DNA from: Nostoc sp. JL33
Lineage (GTDB): Bacteria > Cyanobacteriota > Cyanobacteriia > Cyanobacteriales > Nostocaceae
DNA: 64,000 nt
Assembly: GCF_017114985.1 (NCBI RefSeq)
Contig: NZ_JABXKP010000054.1
Coordinates: 16,576 to 80,575, forward strand
Reading direction: 5' to 3'
The notes below the pieces were generated by a model. That model did no database searches. It had not been told where the DNA came from and saw nothing but the letters and a program-made list of their open reading frames with translations. Made by a program: the position numbers and the translations under genes. Positions within the stretch are counted from its first letter, which is position 1, and the number at the start of each line of letters is the position of its first letter. Below are positions 9,201 to 16,908 of this stretch, piece after piece.

Positions 9201-10539
9201 CAATCTCACTGAAATCTGGTATTTCTAGGGATTGGCTGACTGCTGGGGGATTTTCGGGTAAGTTGTGATAAGTGCCTTCGGTGGTTGTAACTTTGAATTC
9301 GGTTAACTTTGTCGGCGGATGTTCTGGGTCTACCTCAACTTGACCAATAATCCGTTCAGAATCTTGGCTATCAATGGTGATTTTAACCAATTCATCATCT
9401 ACAACCTCAATGCTTTCTATTTTGTCTAAATTTTGACCTGTGATTTCAACTTGGGTGGTTTCTCCAGGGGCAAACTCATCAGGATTGATAGATTCAATAA
9501 CTGGTTCTTTTAATTGGGCACGGCGATCGCGTTCCGTCAACACCTGCTGTAAAAACTCTTGGGTTAAGTCAAAGGTGATGTCATCTCGCTGCCACTCAGC
9601 ATCAAATTGACCAATACTTTCAAATATGGCTTCTGCATCTAAACGAGAATCCCAAGAATAAAGAAAAGTTACACTCTCAGCATTTTTAGAATGTGCTGCA
9701 CGGGTGAAATTATCTGAGCCTTCATGCAGAATGTGGTTTTCTAACTGGTCGCTCAGTATGCCAGTTTTTTTGTGATATATAGCTCGTCCTGATTCCATTT
9801 TGACGAGTTTAATTTGCAAAAAATTGAGGCGAACTAACTCTGCCAAAATTTCTGTCCCACTAAAGGCACTATCTTCTAAACCCTTAAGGAATTCAGTTAG
9901 GGTAAGATGAGCAAATTGGGCGCGGTAGTTAGGGTCTTGTAATTTCTCCAGTTCTTGGACATCAGCCTGCTTGGTGAATCCCTGCCAGTCCATCAATAGG
10001 CGAATTTGACCTTCAGTTTGCAGAATTGAAGCGAGAGGTTCTTCATATAGTTTCAGCACACCACTATCAAAGTAAGCTGTAGAACGGCGATAAATTTGGG
10101 TGCGTTCTAGGGCAGAGCCGATGAAGACATTGTACTTATCTAGCTGTTCAGGCAAATTGAATCTACGAAGACGACCTTTAATTTCTAAAAAGCTGCCTGC
10201 AAGTAAAGCTTTTTCTTTGGTTACACTTTCTTTATGAAGGAATTTTTCAATAACATTTAAATTACTAATTCGCAGTAGAGAGGTACTAGGTACATTTCCA
10301 TCTTTGATGGGTGTATATTCAAAAACCTTAGCGCTTTTTGGGTCAATTCGTAGTATTTTATAAGTCGCTTGTTTACCACCAATACCTAAGAACTTCACAA
10401 CTGTTTTTAACAACCTGTCAGCATCGCGGTGCTTGAAGACAAGCCAGTATTGATTGTCAACGCCTTTGATGGGATTACCTTGGAGTAGGTAATAGGGGCG
10501 TTGTTTGCGAATTAGGTCTTGGATAAAGTTTTCAAGCAT
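6286..10539 (-). CDS. PLD nuclease - TIG - SNF2 helicase fusion
   Basis: A 1417-residue protein in four parts. Residues about 135-330 resemble a phospholipase D-type nuclease, with HKK at 256-258 and EGSDNFT at 273-279, though the usual D spacing after HxK is off by one. Residues about 345-425 (INPDEFAPGETTQVEITGQN) look like an IPT/TIG beta-sandwich. The SNF2/SF2 core has DAVGLGKT at 521-528, DEAH at 604-607, LLTATP at 639-644 and QRIGRIDR at 1068-1075. An acidic stretch lies at about 845-863. The start is 10 bp from the end of the methyltransferase gene, so the two form one operon. It probably supplies translocation and cleavage for a restriction-like system. Confidence 0.85.
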   Translation of the reverse strand: MLENFIQDLIRKQRPYYLLQGNPIKGVDNQYWLVFKHRDADRLLKTVVKFLGIGGKQATYKILRIDPKSAKVFEYTPIKDGNVPSTSLLRISNLNVIEKFLHKESVTKEKALLAGSFLEIKGRLRRFNLPEQLDKYNVFIGSALERTQIYRRSTAYFDSGVLKLYEEPLASILQTEGQIRLLMDWQGFTKQADVQELEKLQDPNYRAQFAHLTLTEFLKGLEDSAFSGTEILAELVRLNFLQIKLVKMESGRAIYHKKTGILSDQLENHILHEGSDNFTRAAHSKNAESVTFLYSWDSRLDAEAIFESIGQFDAEWQRDDITFDLTQEFLQQVLTERDRRAQLKEPVIESINPDEFAPGETTQVEITGQNLDKIESIEVVDDELVKITIDSQDSERIIGQVEVDPEHPPTKLTEFKVTTTEGTYHNLPENPPAVSQSLEIPDFSEIEGFKQAVEIILAGNHGTPNDFLYWLAQQRPRQFRVERSDLLDELLNQDILFEHQKSGAQHCLRVMQDFGVAVCADAVGLGKTRLAATVSWLYRQQNGQAKIAIIAAKKLYPNWEREMAELGFKSNDYELYNKNLMSRKGSNFLADFNRYRGPDLVIIDEAHEGIRNYKNRIHKTCAAIQESDRKSAWQRYFLLLTATPWNNRREDIYNILSPFISRPEGFNDLKFPAEVAQWFQNREIGVENFTDNTELFRRTYRELFLQRTRQMLREATPDLNLYAKRVAEWLPVHFELSTEQALEQIFTQFETSLFIPFADPIRYLTGNVEQRSLLANQRRFFLQRAESSMYALNRTIKNFGNRIRQMQQRLESVSPDADGLKEFLLIHYNFESDKKDKQDDFDRESWGEDEEEEDENEETEPEQEKQKRHQLLSSIKKVTDALQKDPITAQSVYNRMLTDCEGDLHQLEQIQNLLVDEFLVDHKRKQVTQKVRELVSQGHKVLLISTFSDTVIDYYRYMARDSAIASKGIGMLIGSTKLYYPNNSDQAQKVSPGHALQHKRSPVTLNRQEIFRLFAPDATCKNLTERPKPEEEIAVLIGSETLSVGQNLQDADYLINIDLPWNPMILEQRIGRIDRPKQHKAENIYVYYANSESQLLRQASRLSNLHKKLVGDLAQKDGDIASIEPNPNIPTISSVNTLGASIYGDTLFDDEILPGYIDFLQSLVKARKMEQGNLQEDAYKKQETNRDIYTQNEILHSEELSELLKKLGEDYQANPIAVGRTNELDEPTGLLALTVQYFGPNGEPITDKQQTLFWNDRTGEKDGYGLAIATAIKTPVASNIFSTKYLLSCAQSIYNELVKLKQQRSAELEQPETLENISVTSERITQIQRRLSMFDSLPEGLDRGAVRSTLKKLNSQRENKFVQKLLKEYTDGNKAGLDNEDFVIQLVQDTDRLNLILNEGIKSTSIKVYLAALLLRA

Positions 10540-10549
10540 GGTTAATAAC

Positions 10550-13500
10550 TCACTGAATAGGCCAAGCTGGAATTACTGCGTCAATCTTTGCCATTAGTTC
10601 AATGGTTTCTTTGAGGGCTACAACAATACGCTGATAATGTTGGATATCGTCAGAAGTGAGAATGCGTCCTTTACGGTCTTTGAGCCATTTTTGGCAGACT
10701 TGATAACCACCTACGTAAAATTCCCAAATTTCTTTTGGTACGCCAGTAAATTTGTCTCCTTTTTTGTTGATGATGACAGTGCCTTCGTTATATTTTGGGT
10801 GTCCTGCATCAACTATTTGATTGCCACCATTTTCTTGAAACTGTGTGATTAGGTTGTTTAATTTAGGTGATTTCATTAAGTGGAGTGCTACTAATTCTTC
10901 ACCATATTCTGATAGTTGAGAGAAGAGTTGATTATTACTGGTGAGAGGAACACGGGGGAAGTCGATTTTGAGGAATTCGGCGTAACGGGTGCGGTAGGTG
11001 GGAGAGTGGAAGATGGCGTAGATGTAGTAGAAGATGGTTTCTGGTGTGGGGGTGTAGCCGAGTTTTGCGGTGATGTCTTTGAGGAATTCGGGTGAAAGAT
11101 TGGAACGGACTGATTGCTGTAGTTCTTTAGGGTTGCTTGAGTCAGGGTAGATATATAAAGGAGCAAGCTGCATAGCTCCTTTATTACTGTAAAAAGCTCG
11201 ATTATCTGCTGTTTGGGAAGTTACTAAGAAATGATTATAGTTACCTTGTATAGCAACCTGACGCATAAACATTAAACCTAAGTTATGTTCCACAAGCAGG
11301 TTTTGCATAACTTCGTTTTTTGGTCTATCTACTACATCCGGATGATGGTAGTAATGTCTGAGGTCAAAGGGTCTGTATAAACATTTAATCAAATATTGTC
11401 TCCAGTTAGAATTTGTAGCTAAAGATTTCCGCTTTTTATTTAATTTCCAATCTGATGCATCAGAAAGGTCATAAGCTGTTGCAATTTCTGTATCTGAAAT
11501 ATCTAAATTTCTAAAATCTTCTATACGCTTTTGCAGTGATGAGAGTTCAAAATCGAATACAAAATGGTCACGATGGGTTTTTACTCCTGTAGAGTTAAGT
11601 GCCATAATATCTGTAATTTTATAATCCCGTTCATATTCTGGTAGCAATGCAGTATCTTGTGGGGAAAAGAGAGAAAAGGGTATTTGCGGCTGTACAGAAA
11701 TCCATTTAGTACTTATCACATCATTTTTCTTTAACCATTCATACTTTGCTTCTCTAACACCCCATATATTGGCATGACAAATATTACTTGGCTTTTTATT
11801 ATCAATTTGAGCAAAAATACCAATTGCTACACCCTGCTGAATATCAAAAACATTTTCATCTTTTGAACCATCAAGTGCTTTTTCTTTTTTCTTAGAGTTA
11901 CCATGTACATCAAGAGTGTAAATATTATTAAAACTTTGCATCAGACTTTGACGCATACCCCGAAAAGTCGGATTATCTAGATACCCATGATTTGTAATAA
12001 AACTAAGAATTCCATACCCTGTCTGCTCAATCCGCCACTGAGCAAAGCGGATAAATTTAACGTAATCATCTAGTAAAAGTTTTGGGTTTTGTTCTTTAAT
12101 TTCATCATTGGGGTAGTAACTATCTCGAACTAGGTTAGTAGCCCATTCACTCTTATTTGCAGAGTTTACAGAATAAGGTGGGTTTCCTAAAACCACCATA
12201 ATAGGTTGATTTTGTTTAACTTTTAATGCTGCTTCACCTTCTGCTGCAATAAATTCCTCAAAAGGAATTTCTGGTTTATCAGGTGCAGCTTGTTCTAGAG
12301 CATTTGTGAGATAAACATTTAACCTCTTACTCGTATCAAACTTATACCCCGTTTCTTGCAAAAATAACCCCAACTTCAGATGCGCGATCGCATAAGGAGC
12401 CATTAACAACTCAAACCCGAATATTCTTGGTAATAACCGCTCTTTGACATAACCAGACCAAGATTTATCTTCTAATCCTTCTGTTAGTGCTTCTGGAGAC
12501 TCTTGAAAACGTTGATAAATAAGTTGACAAATCCATAATAAAAACGTCCCTGTACCACAAGCAGGGTCAAGAATCATTACCTCTGGATCTGCCAAACCCA
12601 AGGGTTTATTAAACTTTTCCTTCACTAAAATATCTACAGAACGCACCATGTAAGAAACTACAGGTTCTGGCGTATAATAAACACCCCGGCGTTCTCGCAT
12701 CTGTGACTTGTAGGCTGTCAAAAAATCCTCATAGAACCGGATAACAATATCTTCCCGGTTCATCTTCAGTTGAAAATCCGAGAGAATCGCATCCATCTTG
12801 GCAGCGCGGAGGATGCCAAAGATATCTGCGATCGCACCAATTAACTCATCACCCAATTCTTCTGGTTGACGCTCTGACACATCCTGAAACAGCTTACGAA
12901 GAAACGGGTTGGTTTCTGGTAATTGTTGCCATGCAGATTCACGGTCAAAATGCGTTTCCTTCTCACGTCCCTCCCGCTTATCTTTTACATGGCTGAATAC
13001 CTTTGCTGTAAACAGTGCATAAGCAATGGTTTGGGCGTAGATATCTGCAAAACTGTAATCCTTCTCATTCTCTGAAGTCAATTGCAGTGTGGGTAATAGT
13101 TCCCGTTGAAAACTCTTTAGCAGGTGGTGTAAATACCCATCAGCTTTTTCTTTCTCATAGACTTGGGGAATGACCTGCTCAATTCGACGGGCAGCTTCAG
13201 CCAACAACTGCGCCAGTTCTTTCGCCGTCTTAATCGGTTCATAGAAAACCCACTCCACCAAGGGAACCGAACTTAGTCCCTTAGCAGCAATCGGCAGTTC
13301 CCCTTGTTTTAAACGGTTTAACCGTGCTATTAGTTGCGGTTCATTCCAATCAAAAGTCTGGATTTGCCGTTGGCGTAGTCCACCTTCACTTGGCAGCACT
13401 AACGGCACTCGACCTAAAGCTTCTTTAGTTGGCAACAGCAAATACATCACTGGTTGCTGTTCAGCAACTCGATTTGTGTAATGCCCGTAAATTTCTTGTT

Positions 13501-13753
13501 GTTGCTCTTTTGAAGTCAAAAATCTTTTGATTTCTTGGTCTGTTGCTCCTGATAGTTCCTCGTAAAAGCCAACAGCAACTGGGCAAGTTTCCTCAGCTTC
13601 CTCCTCATCGACACCAGGACGCAAATACCAGAACCGAGAACCTTGAGGGTCACGCTCTTTCACTGGATATTCCAACAGCTGCCGTAGCGCTTCAACGCGA
13701 TTTATATCTGTGCCACTTATCACATCCTGCAACTGTTCTTTAGTGAAAACCAT
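10550..13753 (-). CDS. Type ISP-like N6-adenine DNA methyltransferase
   Basis: A 1067-residue protein. The central methyltransferase has RRGVYYTPEPVVSYMVRSV at 355-373, motif I DPACGTGTF at 396-404 and motif IV NPPY at 524-527, the gamma-class adenine methylase order. The long C-terminal half (about 560-1060) resembles the target-recognition part of single-chain type ISP enzymes such as LlaGI. No nuclease or helicase is visible in this chain; those activities appear to sit in the next gene. It lies 136 bp downstream of an XRE regulator. It should methylate one strand of a specific site and confer self-recognition. The sequence specificity is unknown. Confidence 0.88.
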   Translation of the reverse strand: MVFTKEQLQDVISGTDINRVEALRQLLEYPVKERDPQGSRFWYLRPGVDEEEAEETCPVAVGFYEELSGATDQEIKRFLTSKEQQQEIYGHYTNRVAEQQPVMYLLLPTKEALGRVPLVLPSEGGLRQRQIQTFDWNEPQLIARLNRLKQGELPIAAKGLSSVPLVEWVFYEPIKTAKELAQLLAEAARRIEQVIPQVYEKEKADGYLHHLLKSFQRELLPTLQLTSENEKDYSFADIYAQTIAYALFTAKVFSHVKDKREGREKETHFDRESAWQQLPETNPFLRKLFQDVSERQPEELGDELIGAIADIFGILRAAKMDAILSDFQLKMNREDIVIRFYEDFLTAYKSQMRERRGVYYTPEPVVSYMVRSVDILVKEKFNKPLGLADPEVMILDPACGTGTFLLWICQLIYQRFQESPEALTEGLEDKSWSGYVKERLLPRIFGFELLMAPYAIAHLKLGLFLQETGYKFDTSKRLNVYLTNALEQAAPDKPEIPFEEFIAAEGEAALKVKQNQPIMVVLGNPPYSVNSANKSEWATNLVRDSYYPNDEIKEQNPKLLLDDYVKFIRFAQWRIEQTGYGILSFITNHGYLDNPTFRGMRQSLMQSFNNIYTLDVHGNSKKKEKALDGSKDENVFDIQQGVAIGIFAQIDNKKPSNICHANIWGVREAKYEWLKKNDVISTKWISVQPQIPFSLFSPQDTALLPEYERDYKITDIMALNSTGVKTHRDHFVFDFELSSLQKRIEDFRNLDISDTEIATAYDLSDASDWKLNKKRKSLATNSNWRQYLIKCLYRPFDLRHYYHHPDVVDRPKNEVMQNLLVEHNLGLMFMRQVAIQGNYNHFLVTSQTADNRAFYSNKGAMQLAPLYIYPDSSNPKELQQSVRSNLSPEFLKDITAKLGYTPTPETIFYYIYAIFHSPTYRTRYAEFLKIDFPRVPLTSNNQLFSQLSEYGEELVALHLMKSPKLNNLITQFQENGGNQIVDAGHPKYNEGTVIINKKGDKFTGVPKEIWEFYVGGYQVCQKWLKDRKGRILTSDDIQHYQRIVVALKETIELMAKIDAVIPAWPIQ

Positions 13754-13832
13754 TCGTGTTCCTCATGAATCTCTAATTGGCACGTCAAATCTGCGATGGT
13801 CTACGAGCGACCGTAGGCGATCGCACCCAACA

Positions 13833-13867
13833 GCGTCACCGAACAGCCCCAAAAAGTAGACATCGCT
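13833..13867. repeat. Dispersed repeat (GTCACCGAACAGCCC...GTAGACATCGC)
   Basis: This is one of three similar intergenic copies (also 20177-20207 and 23203-23236) that share a CACCGAACAGCCC-like core and an AGACATCGC end. At 23157-23219 the core also occurs inverted, forming a hairpin. It is probably a mobile palindromic repeat without coding capacity. Confidence 0.5.
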
Positions 13868-13889
13868 CACACAAAAACTGAGCAAGCAA

Positions 13890-14138
13890 CTAATTCCGCA
13901 AATAATTAGCCAACAAATCTTCCCCCTGACTGCCCATCTCATTAAGCTTCTGCTCAATAAGCTTCATCGCCATCGGCGAGGGTGTTGAGCGTCCATTTTC
14001 CCAACGATTAATCGTGGTATAAGTAACGCCTAGAGTGGCTGCAAATTGTTCTTGCGTTAGCGCAGCCAAAAGCCGCAGATCACGAATGATCTGCCCCACC
14101 TCTGGCTGTTTGATAGCCAAGGCTTTTTTGATAGTCAT
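13890..14138 (-). CDS. XRE-family HTH regulator of the methyltransferase operon
   Basis: An 82-residue protein with a Cro/C1-type helix-turn-helix, LTQEQFAATLGVTYTTINRW, at about residues 32-51, and a short C-terminal tail. It lies 136 bp upstream of the methyltransferase gene on the same strand, as expected for a controller of a restriction-type operon. It is a close paralog of the regulator at 18991-19239; both begin with M-T-(I/T)-K-K and share most residues. Both have AGAAG(T/C)TAAATG at the start, which gives a matching ribosome binding site. Autoregulation is likely but not shown. Confidence 0.9.
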   Translation of the reverse strand: MTIKKALAIKQPEVGQIIRDLRLLAALTQEQFAATLGVTYTTINRWENGRSTPSPMAMKLIEQKLNEMGSQGEDLLANYLRN

Positions 14139-14306
14139 TTAACTTCTAAACTTGATTCACTGTATCTTTAGTAGCTGGTGCTATATTATCTATTACAAGT
14201 TAGTCATTTTAAAGCTGCATACACACCGTATATACACTGAAATGTGTTTTTATAGTAAAATTTCTTACTTGAATGAAGGGGAGTTTTTTAAGTAATGTTG
14301 AACTTG

Positions 14307-14325
14307 AATTCTTAGAGGAAAAATT
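14307..14325 (+). promoter_or_regulatory. Leader element AATTCTTAGAGGAAAAATT
   Basis: This is the best-conserved form of the dispersed leader element. It lies 62 bp upstream of the small gene at 14388, with a HIP1 site at 14333-14340 between them. The same arrangement precedes the genes at 20349 and 22230. Confidence 0.4.
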
Positions 14326-14387
14326 GGAATGGGCGATCGCCTCAGCTTCTCCCATAACTGAAGGGCGATCGCTCCTACAATGACAGC

Positions 14388-14582
14388 ATGAACCAGTTAC
14401 AGATCCAATCCCTCTTTGCAATCAACGGCTGTATCCTCTTGGTGTTTTACACTCCTGGCAAGTGTTGGCAATTTCGTGTAATTAGCCCGGATGGTTCGGT
14501 GTTTGGTTCTGAGAAGATTTTCTACACCCCTCAAGCTGCTAGAGTTGCGGGAGTTAGTTGGGTTAGTGGTGGCGGTGTTTGA
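14388..14582 (+). CDS. Small hypothetical protein
   Basis: A 64-residue protein (MNQLQIQSLFAINGCIL...). It has a hydrophobic N-terminal beta-like segment and a Gly-rich end, and no recognised motif. It is preceded by the leader element and two HIP1 sites and runs opposite to the flanking defence genes. The ATG at 14388 is the only good start. Coding nature is likely from the clean frame and leader, but the function is unknown. Confidence 0.45.
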   Translation: MNQLQIQSLFAINGCILLVFYTPGKCWQFRVISPDGSVFGSEKIFYTPQAARVAGVSWVSGGGV

Positions 14583-14627
14583 GAGGGATTGATGGGGTCA
14601 AGGGGCGATCACGCCCTTGATATATTT

Positions 14628-15362
14628 TTAAACTCCCTCTTGCCAGCCTTCAATTCCCGCTATTAGAACATTCACCAAAGGATGATCGACGGCTTCTTTA
14701 AAAGCTTCTTTACCAGCAAGTTTTAATACTCCTAGCACTCTTGCCTTTAAAGTCGGATCATTTTCAATTTGTTTTATTGCTTTCTCTACTACAGCTGCTT
14801 TTTCTACTAAACTAGTAGTGGGATAGCTTTGCTCTAATTGTTTTAAAATCTGCTGAATTTCTGCGGCGGATTTAGCTAAATTTCGTTGAATAGCATAGTT
14901 GTGTGTGACATCGCCTGTGTAATCACGTCCTGCAACGCCACCACCGATATTAGCACCCTGAAAATCATTATTTTGAATATTCGACATAGATTTATTTACA
15001 GCAACATTTTTAATGTTTAAACTGAGATTTTGAATCATGGCAGGGAAATAATTAGTGGGTTCATGGGGTTTTTTAATTGCAGCTTCTACTTCACACACAC
15101 CTTGATGTGTGATAGTTATATAAGCTGAACCACCATACATTGCATACAGACTACCCAATGGCTTAATTAAACTTTGGTTTTCTAAATATTCTAAAATATG
15201 TAATAGTTCTTTACTACATACACCAGTGTTATTACAAATATAATTGGTATCTGCTGCTATATCTTTATCACCTTTAGTCTCAAAATAAATAAGTTTTAAA
15301 ACTTTAAATCTTTTTGCGTCCTGCTCAATAACATAGTTATAATCTATTTCTATATCACTCAT
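14628..15362 (-). CDS. Winged-helix protein with cyanobacterial C-terminal module
   Basis: A 244-residue protein. Residues about 15-90 read as a winged-helix domain (IAADTNYICNNTG, then LLHILEYLENQSLI). Residues about 130-160 (NDFQGANIGGGVAGRDYTGD) resemble the linker seen in cyanobacterial pentapeptide and conflict proteins. The C-terminus (AEIQQILKQLEQ...AIKQIENDPTLKARV) is an alpha-helical module that I believe recurs in multidomain cyanobacterial proteins. It follows the NurA gene on the same strand after a 196-bp gap with a HIP1 site, so it may be a separate unit. It could act as sensor or adaptor for the HerA-NurA module; that is inference. Confidence 0.6.
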   Translation of the reverse strand: MSDIEIDYNYVIEQDAKRFKVLKLIYFETKGDKDIAADTNYICNNTGVCSKELLHILEYLENQSLIKPLGSLYAMYGGSAYITITHQGVCEVEAAIKKPHEPTNYFPAMIQNLSLNIKNVAVNKSMSNIQNNDFQGANIGGGVAGRDYTGDVTHNYAIQRNLAKSAAEIQQILKQLEQSYPTTSLVEKAAVVEKAIKQIENDPTLKARVLGVLKLAGKEAFKEAVDHPLVNVLIAGIEGWQEGV

Positions 15363-15558
15363 CTCTTTTCAAACCTCTAAGCATTGGGAGAGCGATCGCA
15401 ATTGAAAAGTTTACGTATGACCTTGGGCTTGAGCATGAGTAGCTGCTAGACTAATTCAACCAATCAGGTTAATACCCAATCTCTCAGCAATTTTTTCGCT
15501 TAGTCTAGTAGTTTGCTAAAAATGAGAGATGCGATCGCATCATCTGTAAAAACCACAG

Positions 15559-16893
15559 CTAAGTCTGTATTGCACTTTTGGCAAACTTCTGAAGGATTCT
15601 AGAGCTAGGATGATCAGCCAGAGAGACAAGCTTGTTTGCTAAAGCGACAGGAATCAGAGAGTTGTCGTACATATCGCACTTTAGCTTCTCAACGTTGGTT
15701 AAAATTGCACTCAAGTTTTGGAAGTCTGCCTCTTTGGGATTTGTCATATTTCTTGAAGTTGGTAAAGAAACAACGTACATCCCACCCGCCAAGGTCTTAA
15801 AAATCAGCTTGTTGCTATAGTAAGTTGTAGAACCATAAGGTCTTGTTGGGTCAGCTTTGCCAGGAAGAATGTACTTGTAGATGTAATCATTATTCAGAAT
15901 TAGGACAGTTCCATTTGCAAGCTTTTCAGAGATTTCATCGGCGTGTTCTACAAAGGCTCCACTCTTTTCCAATCCAGCTAGGTATAAGTTGTGATGTTTA
16001 AAGAGAAAGTTGACAAGCGATCGCATCGGACGGTGCATATTTGCTGTTTGTCCAAAAAAGGCAAGTGGGCCATCCTTAACAAACAATATTTCCCCCAGCA
16101 AAGCTGGCTTCATCTTAAGAACAACTCGAATGAGGTGAACTAAGATCATCTGCTCTAAGGTAGTTATCAAATATCCTAAAATACCGCCAGCACCTAATTC
16201 TTCATCAATAGCTTCATGTAGCCGGAATACATCTGTTAGAAAAATATCAGTGCTGCAATGATTACAGGAAAAGGTATGGTCTTTTGTCATTTCTCCCAGA
16301 TTAAGGGGAATACCTGTACTTCCACAAACTGGACAACTTGCTAAGTTCCAAGTTGGTAAACTTACATCATATTCCTGAAAGATAAACCATCTTAGTGTTG
16401 CAATCAATTCTTCATTGTCCACCTTCTGGCAGAAAAAGTTATGAATAGTTCTACGTACTGAGTTTAGAAGTGTACTTTCATTTTTAAATTGGATATTGCG
16501 AACAGGCAGAGTTAGTTTTAAACGTTGAATCTGCTTTAACTTCGCCATATCATCTGGGTCTATGAAAGGCTGTTTACCAAGTCCATCAAGATCATCAATG
16601 CTAAAAATGAGCGCCCCGATTTGACAAAAGCAGACAGTTGAAGATGGGAAACCGGTTTGTACAGACACTTCACTGTATCCACCATCAATAGCGATAATAT
16701 TGCGGATCGGATTTTTTACTACAGGTTCATAGGAAAAGTTAAGGCAGTCGTAAATAGTTACTTCATCTGCTGATTTAGGGAGATTACATTGACTAAGAAA
16801 CTCCTGTAATGATTCATCATTAATTATATGACTATGTGCAGACTTACTGGCATACTCATTAGGTCGCCGTCCACGCTTGCTTGTATATCCCAT
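15559..16893 (-). CDS. NurA-type nuclease with inserted zinc ribbon
   Basis: A 444-residue protein. The NurA fold is marked by IIAIDGGYSEV (D70) near the N-terminus, EILFVKDGPLAFF (D274) and GLEKSGAFVEHADEI further on, the spaced acidic residues of the NurA active site. A four-cysteine zinc ribbon (C187, C190, C210, C213) is inserted between them, which archaeal NurA proteins normally lack. The gene starts 15 bp after the HerA-like gene ends, so they are co-transcribed. NurA nucleases work inside a HerA hexamer to degrade DNA; such pairs in bacteria act in phage defence. Start ATG at 16893. Confidence 0.85.
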   Translation of the reverse strand: MGYTSKRGRRPNEYASKSAHSHIINDESLQEFLSQCNLPKSADEVTIYDCLNFSYEPVVKNPIRNIIAIDGGYSEVSVQTGFPSSTVCFCQIGALIFSIDDLDGLGKQPFIDPDDMAKLKQIQRLKLTLPVRNIQFKNESTLLNSVRRTIHNFFCQKVDNEELIATLRWFIFQEYDVSLPTWNLASCPVCGSTGIPLNLGEMTKDHTFSCNHCSTDIFLTDVFRLHEAIDEELGAGGILGYLITTLEQMILVHLIRVVLKMKPALLGEILFVKDGPLAFFGQTANMHRPMRSLVNFLFKHHNLYLAGLEKSGAFVEHADEISEKLANGTVLILNNDYIYKYILPGKADPTRPYGSTTYYSNKLIFKTLAGGMYVVSLPTSRNMTNPKEADFQNLSAILTNVEKLKCDMYDNSLIPVALANKLVSLADHPSSRILQKFAKSAIQT

Positions 16894-16908
16894 ATACTAC
16901 TTGCTTTC

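Noticed and set aside
10891..11166. Ser/Thr/Pro-rich minus-strand frame
   Set aside because: It overlaps the C-terminal part of the methyltransferase in another frame and has no protein-like pattern.
6286..13753. Calling the methylase-helicase pair a DISARM system
   Set aside because: DISARM needs DrmA, DrmB (DUF1998) and DrmC genes, none of which is present; the helicase also carries its own PLD-like and TIG-like parts.
13763..13957. 64-residue minus-strand frame between the methylase and XRE genes
   Set aside because: It runs through the dispersed repeat and overlaps the XRE gene end; the translation is repeat-derived.
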